Shown: positions 1-6,675, counted from the first letter of the stretch. The stretch: DNA of 7,956 nucleotides from Candidatus Methanomethylophilaceae archaeon (GCA_016297775.1 JAEDGA010000054.1:1-7956); one strand, 5' to 3'. The notes: a model not told the origin generated them from the sequence alone. Program-made: numbers and translations.

Positions 1-1
1 G

Positions 2-2092
2 GACAGCGGCGATACAGATATGGATGACATATGCCAGACATACGGTTCCGATATCGTATCTCCGGCCAAACCGACCAGGAAGGGATACACATTCGTCCGT
101 TGGGATCCGGCCATACCCGATACCATGCCGGCGAACGATCTGGACATCCGCTGTATATGGTCCGTGAACGATTATGCGATATCATTCCTGGACTGCACAT
201 TGCAGTCGTTCAGACTGGATTACGGTTCCGCGATATCGTTGTCCGATCCGGAGAGATACGGATACTCATTCTCCGGCTGGGACATCGATGTCCCGGACAC
301 CATGCCGGATAGGGACCTGGTGTTCCGCGCTTCGTGGACCCCGAGGACGATATCGTTGGTGTTCGACGGATATCCGGATCTGAGGAAGGAGGTACGTTTC
401 GATTCTCCGTTGGGCGAACTGCCGGAACTTTCCAAGGATGGATATGATTTCAGAGGCTGGCACTATGATGCGGAACTCAAAGAACCCGTATCCGTGGATG
501 ATGTGGTCAGGACGATGGACATGCCGTCTTTCCACGCATCGTTCATGAAGATCTGGGTATTGTCCCTGGATGCTGATGCTCCCCACAGGGGGACCGTTAC
601 CGGCAAAGGGGTGTTCGATACCGGTACGTCCGTAACGATATCCGCGGTCCCGAAGGATGGATACGCATTCATCCGTTGGTCCGACGATGTGTACGACGAT
701 GAGAGGGAACTTCTGATGGATCGTGATATCGATCTCATCGCCGTATTCTCCCCGGTGAGGAGGGTGACGTTCGATACCAACGGAGGGCCTTCCATGGACG
801 GGTTCGATGTGCCGGTCGGGTGCAGTTTCTCCATACCGGTCTATCACGGTATCATGGAAGGTATGGATATGGTGGGTTGGACCGACGGCGTCCACAGATA
901 CTCCAGTGATTCCGTACTTACGATGGTGCCGCACGATGTCGTGCTGAAGGCAATCTGGAGACCTGCCGAACGCGACGCGATCTTCCACATGCACGATCGC
1001 GATGTCACGGTACATTCGGTGATAGGACAGCCGATACGTATACCCGAGATATCGCAAAGGGACGGGTACAGGTTCGCGGGTTGGGATCCCGTCATCCCGG
1101 ATGTGATGCCCGATAAGGATATGGAATTCACCGCATCGTGGGATCCGGTGACCGTGAGGTATGTGTTCGATACCTGCGGGGGTTCGATAATCGAGGATAT
1201 GGTGCTGAGGCCGGGTTTCCCCGTGCCTGACATCGGCGATCCCACCCGCGAAGGATATCTCTTCGGGGGTTGGGATTCGGACATCCCGAAGATCTGCGGT
1301 CCTGAAGATAGAAGATTCACGGCCATCTGGAATCCCGGGACGTACAGGATGACATTCGATACCGTGGGAGGTTCCACCATCCCTACGATCGTCGGTGTGT
1401 ACGGTTCCGAGATCGTCCTTCCCGAGAATCCGACAAAGAAAGGACACAGATTCTCCGGATGGTCCCCCTCGCCGGGGGACACTATCCCGTCCAAGGACAC
1501 CTTATACACGGCCGTATGGGAGCGCAACACCTACTCGGTGGTATTCGGAGGCGGTTGCGAACCCGTCACAGTCACAGGATACTACGGGGATCCGGTGGAT
1601 GTCCCGGATGGGACGGGGGAGAGGGACGGATACGTTCTGAAGGGTTGGATCACGGATGTACCGGAGACGTTCCCGGACCATGACACCGTGATACTGGGTA
1701 TGTGGGATCCGATGGTCTTCACGGTGACCTTCGATATGGGTGACGGTATCGTCGTATCGAAGGATGTGGAATGCGGTTCCCCGATTCCGGAGGTGGATCC
1801 GCCGGTATATGACGACAGGAGGTTCTCCGGATGGTCCGGTCATGTGGATCTCATGCCTGCGCACGACATCCTGTTGTCGGCTATCTGGGTCATACCTACG
1901 TACCATATGGTGTTCGTATCCTGCGGCGAGGTCGTTCTCGACGGGTACATGGAATACGGGTCGGACGTAATCGCTCCCGTACTGTCGTCGGATGGCATGG
2001 TCCACACGGGCTGGGTACCGGAGGTTCCGGACAAGGTCCCCTCCAGTGATATGACCTTCCGTGCGGTATGGGCTCCGATTCCGGAGGACAAC
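2..2092 (+). repeat. Array of ~11 diverged InlB B-type repeat units
   Basis: In-frame protein repeats of the surface gene. By residue from the Met at 20, units end at about 51, 110, 179, 248, 319, 378, 441, 504, 567, 628 and 691; the first is cut by the window edge. Each unit carries the beta-grasp-like signature: a VxF strand, a glycine-rich turn, YG/CGS..I..P, GYxFxGW, a (I/V)P(D/E)xxP turn, D, and a final xAxW. Units are diverged from one another at both protein and DNA level, with no long identical stretches, so the array is old and probably not undergoing recent unit copying. The recurring GGATCC hexamers come from the W-D-P part of the motif. Confidence 0.88.
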
Positions 2093-2557
2093 GTGTTCAG
2101 AGGGAACGCCGAGATCATGTCGGTACATTCGATGAACGAGACCGTGCGCGTGGAGAGGGACGGCGGTTGGATCGCCGAGTTCGTATCCTCCGGAGAATCG
2201 TTGGTATCCGTTGACAGGGTAGGTACGGAGAACGGTACCGCTCTGTACCGTGTGGATGTATCCGGATCCGTCGGGGATGTGCATCTGTGGGTGCCGTATG
2301 CGTGTGCGGAAGGTCTTTCATTGGATGTATCGGTACGTTCCTCATCCGGGCAGTACACGGTCGAAGGCAGGTCGGTGGTTTATGACGATGTATCATACGC
2401 GGAGATGACCGTACCGTCGGACTGTCTGTTCTTCGTATCAGGGATATCCGAGGAGGAGGTGACCGGATCCATCGCTTTGGTGAATGTGTTCGCCGTCGCG
2501 ATGGCGGTGTTGATCACGCTGATGTTCTGGAAACTGCTTCCGAGGAACCGTCTATGA
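2..2557 (+). CDS. InlB B-repeat surface protein, C-terminal part (5' partial)
   Basis: This is the C-terminal part of a large extracellular, membrane-anchored protein. The frame is open to the window edge (six codons precede the Met at 20), and that Met falls inside a repeat unit, so the true start and signal peptide lie upstream. Counting from that Met, residues 1-691 are about eleven repeats of 51-71 residues of the Listeria-Bacteroides (Flg_new/InlB B-repeat) type, with the recurring pattern VxFD..GG, YG..I..P, GY.F.GW, IPDTMP..D, FxAxW. Residues 692-813 are a beta-rich, unrecognised domain with two Asn-x-Thr sequons (N706, N738) that could be glycosylated. Residues 814-837 form one hydrophobic helix, followed by a short basic tail (KLLPRNRL), giving an outside-facing protein with a cytoplasmic C-terminus. 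Such proteins are usually adhesin-like; the ligand cannot be read from sequence. Isoleucine is often ATA (6 of the first 9 Ile codons), unlike thrS. The gene ends at TGA 2555-2557 inside the convergent helicase gene. Confidence 0.9.
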   Translation, partial: DSGDTDMDDICQTYGSDIVSPAKPTRKGYTFVRWDPAIPDTMPANDLDIRCIWSVNDYAISFLDCTLQSFRLDYGSAISLSDPERYGYSFSGWDIDVPDTMPDRDLVFRASWTPRTISLVFDGYPDLRKEVRFDSPLGELPELSKDGYDFRGWHYDAELKEPVSVDDVVRTMDMPSFHASFMKIWVLSLDADAPHRGTVTGKGVFDTGTSVTISAVPKDGYAFIRWSDDVYDDERELLMDRDIDLIAVFSPVRRVTFDTNGGPSMDGFDVPVGCSFSIPVYHGIMEGMDMVGWTDGVHRYSSDSVLTMVPHDVVLKAIWRPAERDAIFHMHDRDVTVHSVIGQPIRIPEISQRDGYRFAGWDPVIPDVMPDKDMEFTASWDPVTVRYVFDTCGGSIIEDMVLRPGFPVPDIGDPTREGYLFGGWDSDIPKICGPEDRRFTAIWNPGTYRMTFDTVGGSTIPTIVGVYGSEIVLPENPTKKGHRFSGWSPSPGDTIPSKDTLYTAVWERNTYSVVFGGGCEPVTVTGYYGDPVDVPDGTGERDGYVLKGWITDVPETFPDHDTVILGMWDPMVFTVTFDMGDGIVVSKDVECGSPIPEVDPPVYDDRRFSGWSGHVDLMPAHDILLSAIWVIPTYHMVFVSCGEVVLDGYMEYGSDVIAPVLSSDGMVHTGWVPEVPDKVPSSDMTFRAVWAPIPEDNVFRGNAEIMSVHSMNETVRVERDGGWIAEFVSSGESLVSVDRVGTENGTALYRVDVSGSVGDVHLWVPYACAEGLSLDVSVRSSSGQYTVEGRSVVYDDVSYAEMTVPSDCLFFVSGISEEEVTGSIALVNVFAVAMAVLITLMFWKLLPRNRL
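557..748 (+). repeat. Divergent repeat unit (bacterial-repeat/PF18998-like) within the array
   Basis: Residues 180-243 of the surface protein differ from the other units. They read as a strand, then RGTVTGKGVFDTGTSVTISA, then PKDGYAFIRWSDD, then DRDIDLIAVF. The G.V.G.G.Y..G..V.L.A.P..GY.F..W......N.. layout is that of the 'divergent InlB B-repeat' (bacterial repeat, PF18998) family, not the Flg_new type that surrounds it. It sits between units 3 and 5 without a break in frame. The family assignment is from pattern memory, not a profile search. Confidence 0.6.
2459..2530 (+). other. C-terminal transmembrane anchor of the surface protein
   Basis: Residues 814-837 are an uninterrupted hydrophobic stretch (core IALVNVFAVAMAVLITLMFW) preceded by an acidic run (SEEEV) and followed by K and R residues. 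By the positive-inside rule the repeats face outward and the eight-residue tail is cytoplasmic. There is no LPxTG sorting motif and no PGF-type archaeosortase motif, so plain membrane anchoring is the simplest reading. Confidence 0.8.
2514..2557. other. 44-base convergent overlap of two coding regions
   Basis: The stop of the helicase gene (TCA on the plus strand at 2514-2516, TGA on the minus) lies inside the surface gene, whose own stop TGA is at 2555-2557. The shared 44 bases encode the end of the transmembrane helix plus the basic tail on one strand and the last residues of the helicase-nuclease on the other. No intergenic terminator is possible here; any transcription end must lie inside the opposite gene. 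Confidence 0.88.
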
Positions 2558-5500
2558 TCCTCGCGATCTTCTCCACTTCCGCCGAGGGGTTCTTCCACCA
2601 GTTTGGACTCCATACCCTGTACACGTTCCATCCTCTGGATTCCAGGTACTTGCGTCTGTGGTAGTCCCTCTCCCTGATGTTCATGTCGCTGTGGTAGAGT
2701 CTTCCGTCGCATTCTATTCCAAGAACGTATCTTCCACCTCTTCTGATGGCGAGATCCATACTGTATCCTCCGATACCAACGTTCCTCTCCACATCGAATC
2801 CGTGCTTCACCAACGCGTCGTACACACGATCGGCGAACACATCGTCCAAAGTGGATCCGTTCTCGATGTCCTCGGTGTCGTTCATGGATCCCAGGATGTT
2901 CCTGACGGAGTTCTTGTCACCGGAACTGACTGCGAAACAGTATCTCAGGTACTGTTTCAGAAGCTTGGGTCCGTTGTTCTTCATATCGTCCACGTACAGT
3001 TCCGCGGGGTTGAAGGATGTGACTATGTGTATCCTCTTCTTCGCTCTGGATATGGCGACGTTCAGACGGTTCTCCCCTCCGGGCTGGTTCAGCCATCCGA
3101 AGTTGCGTACGAGTTTTCCGTTGTCCCCTTTGGCGTATCCTATGGAGAAGATGATGATGTCGCGTTCGTCACCCTGGACGTTCTCGATGTTCTTCACGAA
3201 CAGTCCAATGTCCTCTCCGTTGTCCTTCCTGCGTATCTCCCTCATGTATGAGGATGCGAAATCCGGATCGGTACCGCATCTCTCCTCCAGAAGCGAATCG
3301 ATGAGGTCCATCTGGGTGCTGTTGAAGGTGATGACGCCTATGGTCTCGTCGTCCTTCCTGGTCTTGAATATCTCCGATATCAGTTCCACGACCTTGACGG
3401 CCTCGGCACGGTTGCTGCGGTCCTTCCACTTCCCGTCGTCCAGTTTGTGTACCTTTATCGGAGGTTCGCATTCGCTTTCAATGTTGGGAGATACGTACAG
3501 TCTGCCCTTGTAGAATGCGTGGTTGGAGAACGATATGAGTTCCTCGTACTTGGAACGGTAGTGGTAGTTGAGCATCACCGTGGGGTATTTGAAACGGGCG
3601 ACATCCAGCAGGCTGTTGGCATCCTCGTATATGGGTGTCTCTCCCTCATCCTCGGCATCGTCCTCATCCATCCCTATGCGTCCCGCACCCAGTTTGGAGG
3701 GACGGAGCTGTTTGTGATCTCCTGCGATTATCACCTTTTTAGCTCTCATGATAGAGGGTATACCTTTTTCGATGAACATCTGGGATGCCTCGTCGAATAT
3801 GACGAGATCGAACAATCCGGGTTGCATAGGGATTATCTCGGAGACGACATCGGGTGTGAGCAACCATATCTTGATGCCTTTGAACAGTTCGAAATCGAAC
3901 TTGTTGACGAACTTGTTGACGCTCCATTTCCTCTTCAGTTCGGTCACGCGGAGCATCTCCCCGTAACGTTTGGATTCCGTTATGGATGACAGATATCCTG
4001 ATAATCTGCATTCGATCTCGTTGCGGGAGATGTCCTTCTTCTGCGCCATGTATTCCTTCAGATCGCGTTCGATGTTCTCGAAGGATGCTATGTCCCTGAG
4101 CACCTCCTTGTTCTCGGATTCGAATCTCTGTATGTGCTGAAGGATGATGAAGTTGTACAGTTCCTCGTTCACCAGATTGGGTGACGTGATCTCTTCGGAT
4201 GTTATCTTGTGCATGGCATCCACGTACATCTTCTCATGGTCGCTGAGGGACTCGTATGCGTTGTTCACGGTTGTGAAATCGTCGTAGTATTCCAGACCGC
4301 GGATGTATTCGTCCATCTCGATGTACGTGCCCATGATGTCGTTGCATCTGTAGTATTGCCAATATCTTTCGAATACCTCGTAGATCCTCTTCTTCATCTT
4401 TCCCTTGTTGAGGATCTTGCTGAAGAAACCGGAGTTGCGCCATTTCCCTATCTCCTCCTTGAGGGCGAGCATATCGTTCTTGGCCATCTCGATGTCGTAT
4501 TCGTTCAGGTCCTGTTTCACGTCCATCATCCACGGGTGCTGCGCACGCATGTCGAGGCAGTCGTTCATCCCGGTCACAGTGGAGGTGCGTTTGAATCTCT
4601 CCTTTATCGCATTGATCTCCTCGTATCCGCAATCCAGGAGGCGGGAGCTGAACGCCTCGCTGTATGATGTGTACTTCTCCAACTGGTCCTTGTCGGAGGG
4701 ATCTATACGGCGGTTGGTCATGTACAGCCTGTATGGATCGATACCGAATCTGCAGGGTTCGTAGATCTTCCTGGCTATGTATTCCAGGTCCCCGAATCTG
4801 TCCTCGATCTCCGAGGATTTGTCCTTGGATGTGATGTCGAAACGGTATTCTGGACGGTTGAGATGGGTCATCTCGTCCATCTGTCTGAAGAACAGTTCCT
4901 TGTTGTTCACATCGTCGATGAGCATGGCATATCTGGATAGACGTCCCAGTCTGGAATATACGACATCCAACGCGGCCTTCTTCTCGGACACCATCAACAC
5001 GGTCTTGCCTTCGTTGGCGAAGTCGGCTATGATGTTGGTTATGGTCTGGGACTTTCCTGTTCCGGGAGGTCCCTGTATGACGAGTCTGTCGGTCCTCCTT
5101 ATGGCGGATATGACCTCCTCCTGGGCGGAGTTGAGGTCGTTGATGTATGTCAGTTCGCTCTCGTTTATGGATCCGCCCTTGACGGTATCCTTCATCTCTC
5201 CGTTACCGGACACCAGGAGATCGTCCAAGAGAGGATTCACCATCTGTCCCTCCACGATCCTGTCGAAGTCCTTCTGGATGGAGTTGGAGTATGTCGGGAA
5301 TCTTCCGATCACCGCGTTGCCGGTGAGGTACATCTCCCCTATGGGGTATACCGGGAACTGGTCCGCAAGATATCCTTCGAATTTGGAGAGTTCGGGCATA
5401 TCGTCTTTTTTACGGATCCTTATGCCGATATCGGAATAGTACGAAAGGACGGTATCTATGAAGGCATCGCGTTTCGTCTCATCCAGTGTGTTGTCGGGAA

Positions 5501-6260
5501 GGGGTTTGTTTATCCTGTTGATCTTGAAATATGCCAGGATGAGTGTGTTGTTGAAAATTATGTCCCTGCTGTCATCCAGACGCATGTCGATGGTATCGGG
5601 GTCCCTTATGAGTTCCACGGGGAACAGTACCAACGGGGCCCTGACATTGAATCTGTCCCCGGGAAGGCATCCTTCCACGAACGGATATCCCACATAGAGG
5701 TCGTTCTGTCCCCTCTCCCTCAGTATCCTGTTGATGTTCCTGTACAGCTGGGACAGTTTGTTGTAATGGTCGCTCTTCTTCCCGTCCGCACCTCTCATAC
5801 CGGGTTTGGCGAGATTCACCTTCTTGTGTCCGAACAACGCATTCAGAGGATCGTTCCTGTGCGAGATGTTGAACAGATCGAAACTCTCCTTGGCACTCGG
5901 TATCTTGGGCATGTACAGGAGACGGTTGTTGCGGCTGATGTTGACGAGTTTCTTCTCCAGTTCCTGGAGGGCGCATTCCACGGATTCGTTCATGGATACG
6001 GGGTTGACCGTGGTACCGTCCCTGACGTTGAATTCGTTTATGACCCTGAGGAACTCCCCGGCATACCTCTTCATGAACGTTCCGCCGATACCGCGTATCA
6101 TCTCGAAGTCCGATTCCTTCTGGGGTCTCAGACGTACCATCTCCATGCACGCGTCGTCCGTGCATACGGTGGATCTCCTTCCGCCGAGGGATTTGCTCTC
6201 CTCTCTGAGTTCGTTCCTCTTATCTATCAATGCCTTGTACAGTGCCTCATCCGAATCCAT
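2514..6260 (-). CDS. DUF4011-like SF1 helicase with C-terminal Vsr/MTES_1575-type nuclease, putative antiviral defence protein
   Basis: A 1248-residue multidomain protein. Residues ~97-130 contain LVNISRNNRLLYMPK, matching the 'L.D.S.RNRLLNF' signature of DUF4011. The helicase core has Q380, Walker A GPPGTGKS (397-404), motif II FDEAS (822-826), motif III IAGDHKQLRPS (845-855), motif IV LNYHYRS (897-903), motif V ENVQGDERDIIIFS (1026-1039) and motif VI RLNVAISRAKKR (1065-1076). This is a complete superfamily 1, UPF1/Dna2-like ATPase. About 375 residues of charged, mostly helical sequence are inserted between motifs Ia and II, and an acidic loop (864-880) lies between III and IV. Residues ~1140-1236 are a nuclease domain. 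The start at 6260 is chosen because GGAGG lies 9 bases upstream and the next Met upstream (6329) falls in a hairpin. Helicase-nucleases of this architecture occur in defence islands; I recall DUF4011-helicase-Vsr being reported as a single-gene antiphage system (Hhe). It could instead act in DNA repair. No partner gene is adjacent. Confidence 0.9.
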   Translation of the reverse strand: MDSDEALYKALIDKRNELREESKSLGGRRSTVCTDDACMEMVRLRPQKESDFEMIRGIGGTFMKRYAGEFLRVINEFNVRDGTTVNPVSMNESVECALQELEKKLVNISRNNRLLYMPKIPSAKESFDLFNISHRNDPLNALFGHKKVNLAKPGMRGADGKKSDHYNKLSQLYRNINRILRERGQNDLYVGYPFVEGCLPGDRFNVRAPLVLFPVELIRDPDTIDMRLDDSRDIIFNNTLILAYFKINRINKPLPDNTLDETKRDAFIDTVLSYYSDIGIRIRKKDDMPELSKFEGYLADQFPVYPIGEMYLTGNAVIGRFPTYSNSIQKDFDRIVEGQMVNPLLDDLLVSGNGEMKDTVKGGSINESELTYINDLNSAQEEVISAIRRTDRLVIQGPPGTGKSQTITNIIADFANEGKTVLMVSEKKAALDVVYSRLGRLSRYAMLIDDVNNKELFFRQMDEMTHLNRPEYRFDITSKDKSSEIEDRFGDLEYIARKIYEPCRFGIDPYRLYMTNRRIDPSDKDQLEKYTSYSEAFSSRLLDCGYEEINAIKERFKRTSTVTGMNDCLDMRAQHPWMMDVKQDLNEYDIEMAKNDMLALKEEIGKWRNSGFFSKILNKGKMKKRIYEVFERYWQYYRCNDIMGTYIEMDEYIRGLEYYDDFTTVNNAYESLSDHEKMYVDAMHKITSEEITSPNLVNEELYNFIILQHIQRFESENKEVLRDIASFENIERDLKEYMAQKKDISRNEIECRLSGYLSSITESKRYGEMLRVTELKRKWSVNKFVNKFDFELFKGIKIWLLTPDVVSEIIPMQPGLFDLVIFDEASQMFIEKGIPSIMRAKKVIIAGDHKQLRPSKLGAGRIGMDEDDAEDEGETPIYEDANSLLDVARFKYPTVMLNYHYRSKYEELISFSNHAFYKGRLYVSPNIESECEPPIKVHKLDDGKWKDRSNRAEAVKVVELISEIFKTRKDDETIGVITFNSTQMDLIDSLLEERCGTDPDFASSYMREIRRKDNGEDIGLFVKNIENVQGDERDIIIFSIGYAKGDNGKLVRNFGWLNQPGGENRLNVAISRAKKRIHIVTSFNPAELYVDDMKNNGPKLLKQYLRYCFAVSSGDKNSVRNILGSMNDTEDIENGSTLDDVFADRVYDALVKHGFDVERNVGIGGYSMDLAIRRGGRYVLGIECDGRLYHSDMNIRERDYHRRKYLESRGWNVYRVWSPNWWKNPSAEVEKIARIIDGSSEAVSRTSA
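2553..2843 (-). other. PD-(D/E)XK nuclease domain (Vsr-like/REase_MTES_1575 type)
   Basis: Residues ~1140-1236 of the helicase protein. The visible core is D1169 in SMDLAIR, then a strand YVLGIECDG with E1183 and D1185, followed by GRLYH, an Arg/Asp-rich helix (RERDYHRRKYLESRGW) and YRVWSPNWW. The layout D...(10-20)...E-C-D-G-xx-YH, then a helix and 'W.VYR(V/I)W', is characteristic of the MTES_1575 endonuclease family related to Vsr. All presumed metal-binding acidic residues are present, so the domain is probably active. Substrate (DNA or RNA, strand, lesion) is not predictable from the sequence. Confidence 0.8.
5049..5072 (-). other. Walker A (P-loop) of the helicase
   Basis: These bases encode GPPGTGKS (residues 397-404), preceded by the strand RLVIQ and followed by QTITNIIADFANEGKTVLMVSEK (helix plus motif Ia). 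The lysine and serine that bind ATP phosphate and magnesium are intact, which supports an active ATPase. Confidence 0.93.
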
Positions 6261-6269
6261 CCGCCCATT

Positions 6270-6274
6270 CCTCC
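6270..6274 (-). promoter_or_regulatory. Shine-Dalgarno of the helicase gene; decides the start
   Basis: The minus strand carries GGAGG nine bases before the ATG at 6260-6258, a near-ideal ribosome binding site. This sets the start at 6260 and not at the in-frame ATG 69 bases further upstream (6329). The site could be partly hidden: the minus strand can fold TTCC/GGAA (6275-6278 with 6268-6271) inside an outer GCCC/GGGC pair (6283-6286 with 6263-6266). These are only 4-bp stems, so masking is speculative. Confidence 0.7.
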
Positions 6275-6295
6275 GGAACAGCGGGCTATACGCTT

Positions 6296-6320
6296 GCGTG
6301 TGATATGCGGTATCACACGC
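6296..6320 (-). repeat. 10-bp perfect inverted repeat (hairpin or operator) upstream of helicase
   Basis: GCGTGTGATA (6296-6305) and TATCACACGC (6311-6320) are perfect inverse complements separated by five bases. Lying 36-60 bases before the helicase start and downstream of the likely promoter, it would form a strong stem-loop in the mRNA leader, or act as a dyad operator for a dimeric regulator. The heptamer CGTGTGA inside the arms recurs at 6354-6360. Confidence 0.75.
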
Positions 6321-6338
6321 GCGGAGCATAGGCTCCGC
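6321..6338 (-). repeat. 7-bp inverted repeat directly abutting the previous hairpin
   Basis: GCGGAGC (6321-6327) and GCTCCGC (6332-6338) are inverse complements around a four-base loop. It begins at the very next base after the 10-bp dyad, so the two stems could stack end to end in the leader RNA. On the minus strand it comes first, then the 10-bp hairpin, then the ribosome binding site. Neither stem is followed by a T run, so a bacterial-type intrinsic terminator is unlikely. Confidence 0.65.
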
Positions 6339-6353
6339 CTGTGCATCCTATCC

Positions 6354-6401
6354 CGTGTGACGTAGCATCTTCACGGATATTAATCATTCACGGTCTACGT
6401 C
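6354..6401 (-). promoter_or_regulatory. Likely helicase promoter with flanking repeat elements
   Basis: On the minus strand a TATA-like AT-rich box (TGATTAATAT, 6386-6377) is the best archaeal promoter candidate ahead of the helicase, predicting transcription to begin near 6355 and a leader of roughly 95 bases. The box is sandwiched by two direct copies of CCGTGAA (6393-6387 and 6376-6370, 17 bases apart) and, further out, by a 7-bp inverted repeat GACGTAG/CTACGTC (6359-6365 and 6395-6401). A third element, CGTGTGA, sits at 6354-6360. Such spacing around a TATA box suggests a repressor or activator site. The box call itself is by eye. Confidence 0.4.
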
Positions 6402-6600
6402 CTTTCTTTGGGGAGATATGCGATATCCTGCATCGGACGTATGTCCATGGATATCGGGTGTATTCGGTCGGCGACATGTGCGTCGAACATCTTCGATCGT
6501 GATGACGTGCCATGGCTGGTGTATATCACTCGCCCGTATCCTCCGATCCATACGGTGCGGCCCCCATGTGACGGATGCCTCATCCAAGGACGCGCGCGTG
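6402..6600. other. Non-coding part of the intergenic region; nothing recognised
   Basis: About 200 bases between the likely helicase and thrS promoters. Short open frames exist on both strands (for example 6408-6617 plus and 6395-6583 minus), but none has a good ribosome binding site or a recognisable protein, and I do not call them. I see no tRNA T-arm motif, no CRISPR-like repeats and no strong hairpin. Small local palindromes (such as GGAC-GTAT-GTCC near 6435) are within chance expectation. Confidence 0.5.
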
Positions 6601-6606
6601 ATTACA

Positions 6607-6616
6607 TACTTATCTA
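6607..6616 (+). promoter_or_regulatory. Candidate TATA-like box of thrS
   Basis: An AT-rich stretch (TACTTATCTA) after the GC-rich run ending at 6600 is the only TATA-like sequence at a suitable distance upstream of thrS. It would place transcription start near 6635-6640 and give a leader of about 40 bases, with no obvious T-box or attenuator structure. The match to the archaeal TATA consensus is weak. Confidence 0.3.
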
Positions 6617-6662
6617 AGGTCGTAGTTGTCCGTGGTATAGAGAACCGGAACCTTCCGGATTC

Positions 6663-6668
6663 GGAGAG
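6663..6668 (+). promoter_or_regulatory. Ribosome binding site of thrS
   Basis: GGAGAG ends seven bases before the ATG at 6676 (GGAG to ATG spacing is nine). It supports this start and hence a protein without a TGS domain. An in-frame GTG at 6598 would add 26 residues with no TGS resemblance and has no comparable site. Confidence 0.65.
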
Positions 6669-6675
6669 AATTGAG

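Noticed and set aside
20..22. ATG at 20 as the true start of the surface protein
   Set aside because: It falls inside a repeat unit, has no ribosome binding site, no signal peptide follows, and the frame is open to the window edge.
266..1447. 393-residue open frame antisense to the repeat array
   Set aside because: Its Arg/His/Ile-rich, low-complexity translation mirrors the repeats on the other strand; no motif or ribosome binding site is seen.
60..1790. Recurrent GGATCC hexamers in the surface gene
   Set aside because: They come from the repeated Trp-Asp-Pro codons and do not form a regularly spaced DNA element.
2658..3513. Plus-strand open frames of 197 and 255 residues opposite the nuclease and helicase end
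   Set aside because: The minus strand carries helicase motifs V-VI and the nuclease core in this interval; the plus-strand translations are Ser/Val-rich shadows.
6261..6329. Longer helicase form starting at ATG 6329
   Set aside because: That ATG overlaps the loop of a hairpin and lacks a ribosome binding site; the ATG at 6260 has GGAGG at nine bases.
6402..6600. Possible tRNA or small RNA gene in the intergenic region
   Set aside because: No T-arm GTTCRANNC motif, acceptor pairing or strong stem was found on either strand.
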